Shown: positions 8,162 to 14,799 of the stretch, piece after piece
Layout of the letters: every line of letters starts with the position of its first letter
Position numbering within the stretch: position 1 is the stretch's first letter
Source of the DNA: Novosphingopyxis sp042090735
GTDB taxonomy: Bacteria; Pseudomonadota; Alphaproteobacteria; Sphingomonadales; Sphingomonadaceae
Reading direction: 5' to 3'
DNA length: 23,413 nt
Assembly (NCBI GenBank): GCA_042090735.1
Contig: JBELIU010000015.1
Coordinates: 1 to 23,413 of the forward strand
Notes under the pieces: generated by a model
The model's database searches: none
The model's input: only the letters and a program-made list of their open reading frames with translations
Told to the model about the DNA's origin: nothing
Position numbers and translations under genes: made by a program

Positions 8162-9925
8162 ATGACCATCGCCCTAGCCATCATCTTCGCGCTGTTCATC
8201 TGGTGGGCCAGCACAGTCGCGATCATCTATCTCGACGGGCTGAAGCCGCATACCTTCAAATACAGCCTGGCGGGCATGACCGTGGTGACCATCGCATCGC
8301 TCTACGGCCTGTATCTTACGAAGAACGATCCGACCGTGCAGGGCGCCTATATCGCGTTTACCTGCGGCCTCCTTGCCTGGGGTTGGCAGGAATGCAGCTT
8401 CTACATGGGAATGGTAACAGGCCCACGGAAACAGGCCTGCCCGGAAAACTGCAAGGGCTGGGCGCATTTCGGCCATGCCATCCAGACCAGCCTCTATCAT
8501 GAACTGGCGATCATCGCCTCGGCGATCCTGGTGGTGGCGCTCACTTGGGGCGGGGCGAACCAGATCGGCACCTGGACCTTCATGATCCTCTGGTGGATGC
8601 ATCAGTCGGCCAAGCTCAACGTGTTCCTGGGCGTGCGCAACCTGAACGAGGAGTTCCTGCCCGATCATCTGACCTTCCTGAAGGGCTTCCTCAACAAGAA
8701 GGCGATGAACCTGCTGTTCCCGTTCAGCGTCACCATTTCCACCGTCATCACCGTGATTGTGGCGATGCGGGCCTTTGCCGGGGACGCGACCGCGTTCGAG
8801 CAGGTGGGCTACAGCTTCCTTACCGCCATGATGGCGCTGGCGATCCTGGAGCATTGGATGCTGGTGCTGCCGATGCCCGCTGGCAAGCTGTGGAACGCAG
8901 GCCTGAAATCGCGCGGCTCCGCGCGGCCGTTCGACGCGGAAATCGTCGTCGGCTTCCTGGGCGCTGGCAAGACCACCTTCCTGAAGCGCGTGCTCGCCGC
9001 CGCCGATCCGTCGGTGAAGACAGTGGTGCTGGTGAATGATTTTGGCGAGCTCGGCATCGATGCAGGGCTTCTGAACGGCGACAATGCCGAGGTGGTGGAA
9101 CTGCCGAATGGCTGCATCTGCTGCAGCTTGCGCGGCGATGTCACCACCCGCCTGCGCTCGGTGATCGAGGAGCAGCAGCCCGATCGTATCCTGATCGAGC
9201 CGTCGGGCGTTGCCGATGTCGCGGCGCTGATGGGCGTGATGGAAGCACCCGAACTGAAGCCTCTCGTGCGTTCGATCACGCTGTGGACGGTGATCGACGC
9301 CGCCGCTTTCCTGGCGGACTACGCCCGCCTGCACGATTATTTCACGGTGCAGGCGCGCCTCGCCCCGGCTTTCGTGCTCAACAAGACCGACCTGGTCGAC
9401 GCAGCGGAGCTCGCTGCCGTCACCGAGACGCTGCACATGATCAATCCGGAGGCGGAGATCCTGCCGGCCAAGCATGGCTCGATCGATCCGGCGCGCCTGA
9501 ACGCCGGGCCGAAGCTGCACATGAAGGCCGACAGCGCGCAGCACGATCTCGATCATGATCACTCGCATGGCCATGACCATCATCACGGCCACGATCACCA
9601 CCATGCCGCCCCGGCGCTCGGCTTCGAGAATCTCAGCCTGCGCCTGCCGCAGCCGATCCCGGTCGCGGCATTGCGCGCCAAGCTGGACCGGCTCGTTACG
9701 GGCGAAGCCGGCCGGATCGAGCGCCTCAAAGGTCTCGTTCCCAGCGGCGAGGGTTGGCTGCGCTTCGATATCGCGGGCGGCCGCGCGCAGATCATGATCC
9801 ATGCGCCGCGCGAGGAAGAGGAGCCGCGCGTGATGATCATCGGCAGCGGTCTCGACCGCGACAAGTTGACCGAAATGTTCAAGTCGGGCGGGGCGCCGGT
9901 CGCGCGCCTCGTCGCGAACGCTTGA
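8162..9925 (+). CDS. puhE: PuhE photosynthetic assembly protein fused to a CobW/G3E-family metal-chaperone-type GTPase
   Basis: One uninterrupted frame of 587 residues. Residues 1 to about 250 are the membrane protein PuhE (about 6-7 hydrophobic helices, with YLDGLKPHTF at 23-32 and MHQSAKLNVFLGVRNLNEEF at 146-165), a bacteriochlorophyll or core assembly factor that normally ends near here (about 260-290 residues). After a 15-residue linker comes a full G3E GTPase: P-loop GFLGAGKTT (264-272), NDFGELGID (292-300), the metal-binding CxCC (Cys318, 320, 321), IEPSGVADVA (345-354) and the guanine motif NKTD (407-410). A His tract (461-481, 12 His in 21 residues) and a CobW C-terminal domain (about 490-585) follow. 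No ATG, GTG or TTG lies in frame at the junction (8903-8947). It starts six bases after acsF. G3E proteins deliver Zn, Co, Ni or Fe to target enzymes; here the metal and target are unknown. Confidence 0.92.
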   Translation: MTIALAIIFALFIWWASTVAIIYLDGLKPHTFKYSLAGMTVVTIASLYGLYLTKNDPTVQGAYIAFTCGLLAWGWQECSFYMGMVTGPRKQACPENCKGWAHFGHAIQTSLYHELAIIASAILVVALTWGGANQIGTWTFMILWWMHQSAKLNVFLGVRNLNEEFLPDHLTFLKGFLNKKAMNLLFPFSVTISTVITVIVAMRAFAGDATAFEQVGYSFLTAMMALAILEHWMLVLPMPAGKLWNAGLKSRGSARPFDAEIVVGFLGAGKTTFLKRVLAAADPSVKTVVLVNDFGELGIDAGLLNGDNAEVVELPNGCICCSLRGDVTTRLRSVIEEQQPDRILIEPSGVADVAALMGVMEAPELKPLVRSITLWTVIDAAAFLADYARLHDYFTVQARLAPAFVLNKTDLVDAAELAAVTETLHMINPEAEILPAKHGSIDPARLNAGPKLHMKADSAQHDLDHDHSHGHDHHHGHDHHHAAPALGFENLSLRLPQPIPVAALRAKLDRLVTGEAGRIERLKGLVPSGEGWLRFDIAGGRAQIMIHAPREEEEPRVMIIGSGLDRDKLTEMFKSGGAPVARLVANA

Positions 9926-9936
9926 GGGAGGATATA

Positions 9937-11157
9937 ATGGACTTCGAACGCTTCTTCGAGGATCGACTGGACGAGTTGAAACAGGCGGGCAACTACCGCT
10001 ATTTCGCCGATCTGGAGCGCCGCGCCGGCCACTTCCCGCGCGCGCTCCACCATGGCGAAACCGGATCGCGCGATGTCACCGTGTGGTGCTCGAACGATTA
10101 TCTCGGCCAAGGGCAGAACCCGCTGGTGCTTGCCGCGATGGAAGATGCGCTGCGGGAATGCGGCGCGGGCGCGGGCGGCACGCGCAACATTTCCGGCACC
10201 ACGCACCATCATGTCCTGCTGGAGCGCGAGCTGGCGGACTGGCACGGCAAGGAAGCCGCGCTGCTCTTCACCTCCGGCTATATCTCCAACTGGGCAACAC
10301 TGGGTACGCTGGCGGCGAAGCTGCCCGATTGCCTGGTGCTGTCGGACGCGAACAACCATGCCTCGATGATCGAGGGCATTCGCCACAGCCGCGCCGAGTA
10401 CAAGATCTTCAAGCATAACGATCCGGCCGATCTGGAGCGGCTGCTGGCCGAGGCGGATCCGGCGCGGCCCAAGCTGGTGGCGTTCGAGAGCGTCTATTCG
10501 ATGGACGGCGATATCGCGCCGATCGCGGCCATCTGCGACGTGGCCGAACGCTACGGCGCGATGACGTATCTGGACGAGGTGCACGCCGTTGGCATGTACG
10601 GCCCGCGCGGCGCCGGCATCGCCGAGCGCGAAGGGCTGTCGCACCGCCTTACAGTGATCGAGGGGACGCTGGGCAAGGCCGTGGGCGTGGTCGGCGGCTA
10701 TATCGCCGCCTCAGCCAGGCTGGTCGATTTCATCCGCAGCTTTTCGAGCGGTTTCATCTTCACCACTGCCATCCCGCCCGCGATCGCGGCCGGTGCGGCG
10801 GAGAGCATCCGCTACCTGAAAAAGCACAGCAATGAGCGTGACGGGCAAAAGGAACAGGTCGCCTATCTGCGCCGGAAGCTGGACCATGCCGGCATCCCGC
10901 ATATGGAGAATGAAAGCCATATCGTGCCCGTCATGATCGGTAATGCGGAGAAATGCCGGCGCCTCGGCGACTGGCTGCTCGATCGGCACGGCATCTATGT
11001 GCAGCCGATCAATTATCCCACCGTGCCCAAGGGTACCGAGCGGTTGCGCTTCACGCCGTCGCCCTGCCACAGCCGGGAGGATATCGACGCCCTGGTCGAT
11101 GCGCTGGCGGATCTCTGGGGCCAGTGCGCGCTGGCGCATGTGGCCAAGGCCGCCTGA
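9937..11157 (+). CDS. hemA: 5-aminolevulinate synthase HemA (ALAS)
   Basis: A 406-residue pyridoxal-phosphate enzyme that condenses glycine and succinyl-CoA to 5-aminolevulinate, the entry point of tetrapyrrole synthesis in alphaproteobacteria. Visible motifs are CSNDYLG (51-57), NISGTTHHH (84-92), the cofactor-binding DEVHAVGMYG (213-222) and the catalytic lysine Lys247 in GTLGKAVG. The ATG at 9937 is chosen because the ribosome-binding sequence GGGAGG (9926-9931) lies five bases upstream, immediately after the puhE-cobW TGA; a longer in-frame extension would run into that gene. Length is standard. A hemA copy after puhE is usual in many alphaproteobacterial photosynthesis clusters and ensures precursor supply; a second housekeeping ALAS elsewhere is possible but cannot be seen here. 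Confidence 0.96.
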   Translation: MDFERFFEDRLDELKQAGNYRYFADLERRAGHFPRALHHGETGSRDVTVWCSNDYLGQGQNPLVLAAMEDALRECGAGAGGTRNISGTTHHHVLLERELADWHGKEAALLFTSGYISNWATLGTLAAKLPDCLVLSDANNHASMIEGIRHSRAEYKIFKHNDPADLERLLAEADPARPKLVAFESVYSMDGDIAPIAAICDVAERYGAMTYLDEVHAVGMYGPRGAGIAEREGLSHRLTVIEGTLGKAVGVVGGYIAASARLVDFIRSFSSGFIFTTAIPPAIAAGAAESIRYLKKHSNERDGQKEQVAYLRRKLDHAGIPHMENESHIVPVMIGNAEKCRRLGDWLLDRHGIYVQPINYPTVPKGTERLRFTPSPCHSREDIDALVDALADLWGQCALAHVAKAA

Positions 11158-11172
11158 CAGGTCCGCAGGCCC

Positions 11173-11622
11173 ATGAACTCGCGCCCCGATTTCGACAATG
11201 TCGGCACGGCGGAGGCGGAAACCGCGCGCGGCATGGCGAGGCCATCGCTGAACCAGCTGGACGAATCGCCGGCCGCGCGCATCTTTCACATCGTCGAACG
11301 GGTGCTCCTCATCTTCGTCGCGCTGATGACGCTGGTGGGCGCGGGCAGCGAGGTGCTGGCCATCTGGCAGCGGCAGGAACTCACCCTCGCCGATATCCTC
11401 TTGATGTTCATTTATACCGAGGTGATCGGCATGGTCGCGGTGTTCTACACCGGCCGCGCGACCACCTTCGTCTTCCCGATCTTCATCGCGATCACGGCGC
11501 TTGCGCGCCTCATCATCCTGCAGGGCAAGGAAATGGCCCCTGAAAATATCGTATTCGAAGCAGGCGCGATCCTGCTTCTGACCATCGCCGCCACCCTGAT
11601 GCTCCGGATCAGCCGCAGATGA
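11173..11622 (+). CDS. PsiE-family (phosphate-starvation-inducible E-like) membrane protein
   Basis: A 149-residue protein with a 40-residue hydrophilic N-terminus and four hydrophobic helices (about 42-62, 74-95, 99-115, 127-146). The loop LLMFIYTEVIGMVAVFYTGR (76-95) and the spacing of helices are characteristic of the PsiE family, whose function is not established; the founding Escherichia coli member is induced by phosphate starvation. The start is the ATG 15 bases after the hemA stop, without a strong Shine-Dalgarno sequence, suggesting readthrough transcription from the photosynthesis operon and modest translation. Nothing in the sequence ties it to photosynthesis other than position. 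Confidence 0.75.
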   Translation: MNSRPDFDNVGTAEAETARGMARPSLNQLDESPAARIFHIVERVLLIFVALMTLVGAGSEVLAIWQRQELTLADILLMFIYTEVIGMVAVFYTGRATTFVFPIFIAITALARLIILQGKEMAPENIVFEAGAILLLTIAATLMLRISRR

Positions 11623-11659
11623 AGGCGAACCGTTTGGAGTCTGGCGGCTTCTTCTGCGC

Positions 11660-13126
11660 ATGAGCGGCCTACGCGATAGCCTGGAAGGCAAATACACCCC
11701 CACGCTGCTGATCGCGCTGATCGCACTGGTGCCCTATATCCTCGTGACCAGCGCCTCGACCTTGTACGAGCCGGACATTCTGAAGGCGGTCGGCATCTCG
11801 AAGAGCGGGGCGGCGCTTGCCAGCTCCTTCGCCACCGCGGCCTACGCCTTTGGCGCGCTGCTGTGCGGTGATCTGGTGAATCGCTATCGCAAGCATCGGC
11901 TGTTCCCGGTCTGCGGCGGGATCGCGGCGACAGGCTGGGGACTGGCCGCCCTCGCCAGCGGCCCTGCGGCCTATGCGGTCGGCACCGTCCTGCAGGGGTT
12001 CGGCACCGGCATGCTGCTGGTCGTCGCGCTGCCGCCGACCATCCAGAACTTTTCCTGGAAACGGGTGTCGCTGACGGCGATGTTCATCAATATCGGCCTG
12101 TTCGGCGCGGTCGCGGCGGGGCCGCTGCTCGGCGGAGCGATCGCGGCGATCCAAGGCTGGCGCTGGCTTTACGGCGCCTTTGCGGTGTTGGCCGGCGGCG
12201 CTTCGCTTCTCTCCATGATCATCATACCCGATGAGGAGCCGCCCAATCCGGGTTTGCGATTCGATTGGCCGGCGCTTTTGCTAGGAATTGGCGCGACCTT
12301 TCTGCCCTTCGGCGGCGTGGCCATGCTGGGGGCGGCAGGTTTCGCCTCTCCGCTGGTCTATGTGCCGCTGGGCCTGGGCCTCATCTGTTTCTTCGCGCTG
12401 CTCCTCGTCGAATTCCACCATGAAGAGCCGCTCGCACCGGTGAAAAAGATGTGGAACACGGTGCCGGTCATCGGGACGCTGGTCGCCACCATCGGCGGCG
12501 GCGTGTTCGTCACGCTGATGGAACTGACGGTCGAGCTGGACCAGAAGGTGGGGGGAGAAACGCCGCTGCGCACCGGCATCATGTTCTGGCCGCAGCTGGC
12601 CTCCGTGCTCGTCGCGGCCGTGTTTCTGGGCGCACTTTTCAAGACCCGGTGGCTGCCGGTGCTCGTTCTGTGCGGCATGCTGTCGCTCTGCGCTGGCGGT
12701 GCGATGCTGCTGGTGGCCAGAACGCCCGAGCATCAGACCTTGCTGATGATCGCAGTGGGGCTTCTTGGTTTCGGCGCGGGCACCACCGTCAGCCCGGGCC
12801 TGTTCCTGGCCGGCATGTCGCTGAAATCAAATGTGCTCGGCCGCATCGTTGCACTGGTGGAGCTAGTCCGCTCCGTTGGCGATTTCATCATCGCGCCGGT
12901 GATGGTCGCGCTCTCCAAGACCTTTTCCGGCGGCGGATCGGTGGACAGCGGCGGCATTGCCGATTCGGTGCTGATCAGCGTGGTGGTGTGCGCCGGCACG
13001 ACATTGCTATGCCTGGCGCTTTACTGGGCGGGACGCATGGGCCTGCCGAAGCCCACGATCCAGGAATGGCTGGAAGAAGACGGTGTCGCCATCGAAAGCC
13101 CGCCGCTACTCGCGCGGTGGCGCTGA
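11660..13126 (+). CDS. Major facilitator superfamily transporter, DHA2 (14-helix) type
   Basis: A 488-residue polytopic membrane protein with about 14 hydrophobic segments, a short cytoplasmic N-terminus and a hydrophilic 25-residue C-terminus. The motif-A-like loop GDLVNRYRKHR (about 73-83) and motif C-like GFGTGMLLVVALPP region (about 113-126) fit a drug/H+ antiporter-like MFS protein of the EmrB/QacA group. The substrate cannot be predicted. It begins 37 bases after the PsiE-like gene on the same strand, so it could be the last gene of the long + strand operon. It ends 43 bases before the convergent GFA-family gene. There is no sign of truncation. Confidence 0.82.
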   Translation: MSGLRDSLEGKYTPTLLIALIALVPYILVTSASTLYEPDILKAVGISKSGAALASSFATAAYAFGALLCGDLVNRYRKHRLFPVCGGIAATGWGLAALASGPAAYAVGTVLQGFGTGMLLVVALPPTIQNFSWKRVSLTAMFINIGLFGAVAAGPLLGGAIAAIQGWRWLYGAFAVLAGGASLLSMIIIPDEEPPNPGLRFDWPALLLGIGATFLPFGGVAMLGAAGFASPLVYVPLGLGLICFFALLLVEFHHEEPLAPVKKMWNTVPVIGTLVATIGGGVFVTLMELTVELDQKVGGETPLRTGIMFWPQLASVLVAAVFLGALFKTRWLPVLVLCGMLSLCAGGAMLLVARTPEHQTLLMIAVGLLGFGAGTTVSPGLFLAGMSLKSNVLGRIVALVELVRSVGDFIIAPVMVALSKTFSGGGSVDSGGIADSVLISVVVCAGTTLLCLALYWAGRMGLPKPTIQEWLEEDGVAIESPPLLARWR

Positions 13127-13149
13127 GAATCTTACGCCGTAGGTCCGGG

Positions 13150-13169
13150 TCGACCAAAGCAAAGGTCGA
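13150..13169. terminator. Weak inverted repeat between convergent genes, possible bidirectional terminator
   Basis: TCGACC (13150-13155) and GGTCGA (13164-13169) form a 6-bp stem with the 8-base loop AAAGCAAA, located between the MFS stop at 13126 and the GFA-family stop at 13170-13172. There is no following T tract on either strand, so a Rho-independent terminator is doubtful. Confidence 0.25.
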
Positions 13170-13571
13170 TCAATCCACCCGGGCGCCAGGAAAATGCTGC
13201 ACCGCCGACGCTATATCGACCCAGGAATGTTTGCGATCCTCCCATACGGAGCGAACCGGTTGCATCTCATGCGCGTCGTCGAACAGCCCGATCGGTATGC
13301 CGGTCACATCCGGATTTTTGGCGCCTCTCATCAGCACCGTAACCCCGCATTGCGGGCAGAAAAACTGCTCGAAGATTCCCCCCGCGGCCGTTGCACGGGA
13401 GAAGCGCTTGGCCTCCCCGTCAATCTTGACATCCTCGTGAGGATAATAGGCCGCCACTCCGAACGGAGAGCCCGATCGCTTTTGGCAGTCGGTGCAATGG
13501 CAGGCGACAACCGCGGTCGTCGGACCGGGCACGGCCACCCGCAATTGTCCGCAGTGGCAGGAAGCTTTCAT
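13170..13571 (-). CDS. GFA/CENP-V-like zinc-binding protein
   Basis: A 133-residue protein of the family first described as glutathione-dependent formaldehyde-activating enzyme (GFA, also called CENP-V/GFA domain). The zinc-binding cysteines are all present: CHC at residues 5-7, CHCTDC at 24-29, and CPQC at 72-75. The conserved stretch CQKRSGSPFGVAAYYP (29-44) follows. Most members have no proven formaldehyde-related activity, so a substrate is not assigned. A GGAAGGG lies about eight bases upstream of the ATG. It is 63 bases downstream of the MarR gene on the same strand and is probably co-transcribed with and controlled by it. It is not linked by function to the photosynthesis genes. Confidence 0.9.
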   Translation of the reverse strand: MKASCHCGQLRVAVPGPTTAVVACHCTDCQKRSGSPFGVAAYYPHEDVKIDGEAKRFSRATAAGGIFEQFFCPQCGVTVLMRGAKNPDVTGIPIGLFDDAHEMQPVRSVWEDRKHSWVDIASAVQHFPGARVD

Positions 13572-13634
13572 CGCAGCAGCCCTTCCGGTTGGTTCCGCCG
13601 GTTTATCAGCTGCGCCACGCCGCGCAAAGCCGCA

Positions 13635-14117
13635 TTATCGGTTGGGGACATCCTCAGGCGCGGGCCATTTGGCGTGTGCTGTCTCGGCTGCGTCGTCGAA
13701 TGTCGCGATGGTTTTAGAGAGCAATTCCAGAAATTGGGCGCGTTCATCTGGGGAAAGCCCTGATAGCGCGCTGGCATTGACCGTAAGCGCCGCCTCGATC
13801 GCCGGCGCTTCCAGCTTTTGGCCTTTCTCGGTCAACCGAACCTCATGCGCCCGCCCGTCCGCTCGGCTCGGCCGACGATCGATCAGGCCATTGCGCTGCA
13901 TGCGGGCCAGCGTGTTGGCCATAGTCGCCTGCTCGATGCCGATTCGGCGTACGAGTTCGGCTTGGGTCAAACCATCCTCCTCCCACAGCTGTACCATGAT
14001 CGGGAAAACGCCGGTCGAAAGGCCCATCGGCTTGATACGAGTCTGCAGCGCTCCTGCAAAACGCCGGGCGAGATCGTTGATCAGATAGCCAGCGGAGGTG
14101 GCGCGCGAAAACTGCAT
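13635..14117 (-). CDS. MarR-family transcriptional regulator
   Basis: A 160-residue winged-helix protein: helix-turn-helix region LTQAELVRRIGIEQATMANTLARMQRNGLI (about 50-79), followed by the basic wing RRPSRADGRAHEVRLTEKG (81-99), the classic MarR signature. The frame is open further upstream, but the ATG at 14117 is preferred because the two palindromes at 14135-14171 would otherwise lie inside the coding region and because MarR proteins usually begin shortly before the first helix. MarR regulators typically repress their own gene and a neighbour and release DNA upon binding a small ligand or oxidation. Likely targets are itself, the GFA-like gene, and the divergent membrane protein gene. 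No cysteine suggesting an OhrR-type redox sensor is seen in the protein. Confidence 0.9.
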   Translation of the reverse strand: MQFSRATSAGYLINDLARRFAGALQTRIKPMGLSTGVFPIMVQLWEEDGLTQAELVRRIGIEQATMANTLARMQRNGLIDRRPSRADGRAHEVRLTEKGQKLEAPAIEAALTVNASALSGLSPDERAQFLELLSKTIATFDDAAETAHAKWPAPEDVPNR

Positions 14118-14134
14118 GCCTGCCAATAGCCTTT

Positions 14135-14148
14135 CATAGCGAACTATG
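14135..14148. promoter_or_regulatory. Inverted repeat CATAG-CGAA-CTATG, candidate MarR operator 1
   Basis: Perfect 5-bp half-sites (CATAG/CTATG) around CGAA, 17 bases upstream of the marR start. The same half-sites form the second palindrome, 23 bp away centre to centre (about two helical turns). Both are followed by CAA. Binding by the adjacent regulator is inferred. Confidence 0.65.
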
Positions 14149-14157
14149 CAATCGAAC

Positions 14158-14171
14158 CATAGCATGCTATG
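14158..14171. promoter_or_regulatory. 14-bp perfect palindrome CATAGCATGCTATG, candidate MarR operator 2
   Basis: A perfect palindrome in the divergent gap between the MarR gene and the + strand membrane protein gene. It shares CATAGC....CTATGCAA with operator 1. Its position between two divergent starts fits control of both promoters by one regulator. Promoter hexamers could not be assigned with confidence. Confidence 0.7.
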
Positions 14172-14228
14172 CAAAGGCCATCGGGAGGCGGTCGGAGCCG
14201 CCGTCCCCATGCTTCGAGGAACCTTTCC

Positions 14229-14690
14229 ATGTCTAAGTTCATCCACCCGGTCGCCGGGACTTTGGCTTTCCTGCTCATCGGTACTTTCTGGTTTTTTACC
14301 GTTGCCGCGGAGCTGTTCGGGACCAAGGCCCAGATCATTGCCGTAAAGACCGCCATTCCCTGGGGTTTCCTGCTTTTGGTTCCCGCGCTCGCGGCTGCGG
14401 GTGGTAGCGGGGCCATCCGGTCCCGCGGCAGGCGTGGCGGCCTTGTTGGTCGTAAAATGCGGCGCATGCCGATCATTGCTGCCAACGGCCTGCTTGTCCT
14501 CATCCCCGCAGCCCTGTTCCTTTCGTGGAAAGCCGCGACGGACGAGTTTGACAGCGCATTCTATGCCGTTCAGGCATTGGAACTGGTGGCAGGAGCGGTG
14601 AACTTCACGCTACTTGCTTTGAACATGCGGGACGGGCTGCGCATGACGGGCCGTCTTTCCAAGCTTCCGCGCCGTAGATTGCAGCTTTAG
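14229..14690 (+). CDS. Small four-helix membrane protein of unknown function
   Basis: A 153-residue protein with four hydrophobic segments (about 9-29, 40-58, 81-100, 109-131) and a very basic loop (about 64-80, many Arg) and C-terminus (RLSKLPRRRLQL), which by the positive-inside rule are cytoplasmic. The ATG at 14229 is preferred over the in-frame ATG at 14169, which lies inside the second operator palindrome; GAGGA at 14215-14219 serves as the ribosome-binding site. The gene is divergent from the MarR gene and shares the operator region, so it is the probable regulated target. I do not recognise a named family; function not assigned. Confidence 0.78.
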   Translation: MSKFIHPVAGTLAFLLIGTFWFFTVAAELFGTKAQIIAVKTAIPWGFLLLVPALAAAGGSGAIRSRGRRGGLVGRKMRRMPIIAANGLLVLIPAALFLSWKAATDEFDSAFYAVQALELVAGAVNFTLLALNMRDGLRMTGRLSKLPRRRLQL

Positions 14691-14799
14691 CTCTACCGGT
14701 GGTTGTCGCCGCGTTCACAGGATCGGCAGCACCACCCTAAGATCCGGCAGCCAAAGCCCCAGTTTCGGCCGCCGTCCTTCTCCGTCCGTTAGCGCCTGT
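14691..14799. other. Convergent intergenic region, no clear feature
   Basis: 109 bases between the + strand membrane protein gene and the 3' end of pufC. I see no strong terminator: a 5-bp stem AGCGC/GCGCT (14791-14795, 14803-14807) spans the pufC stop codon and lacks a T tract in either direction. Confidence 0.4.

Noticed and set aside
9542..9604. CAT/CAC/GAC-rich stretch as a possible DNA repeat array
   Set aside because: It is explained by the His/Asp tract of the fused GTPase; no spacer-repeat structure as in CRISPR.
8174..9802. A 542-codon open frame on the - strand opposite the puhE-GTPase gene
   Set aside because: The opposite strand encodes recognisable PuhE and GTPase motifs; this frame has no domain and low-complexity composition.
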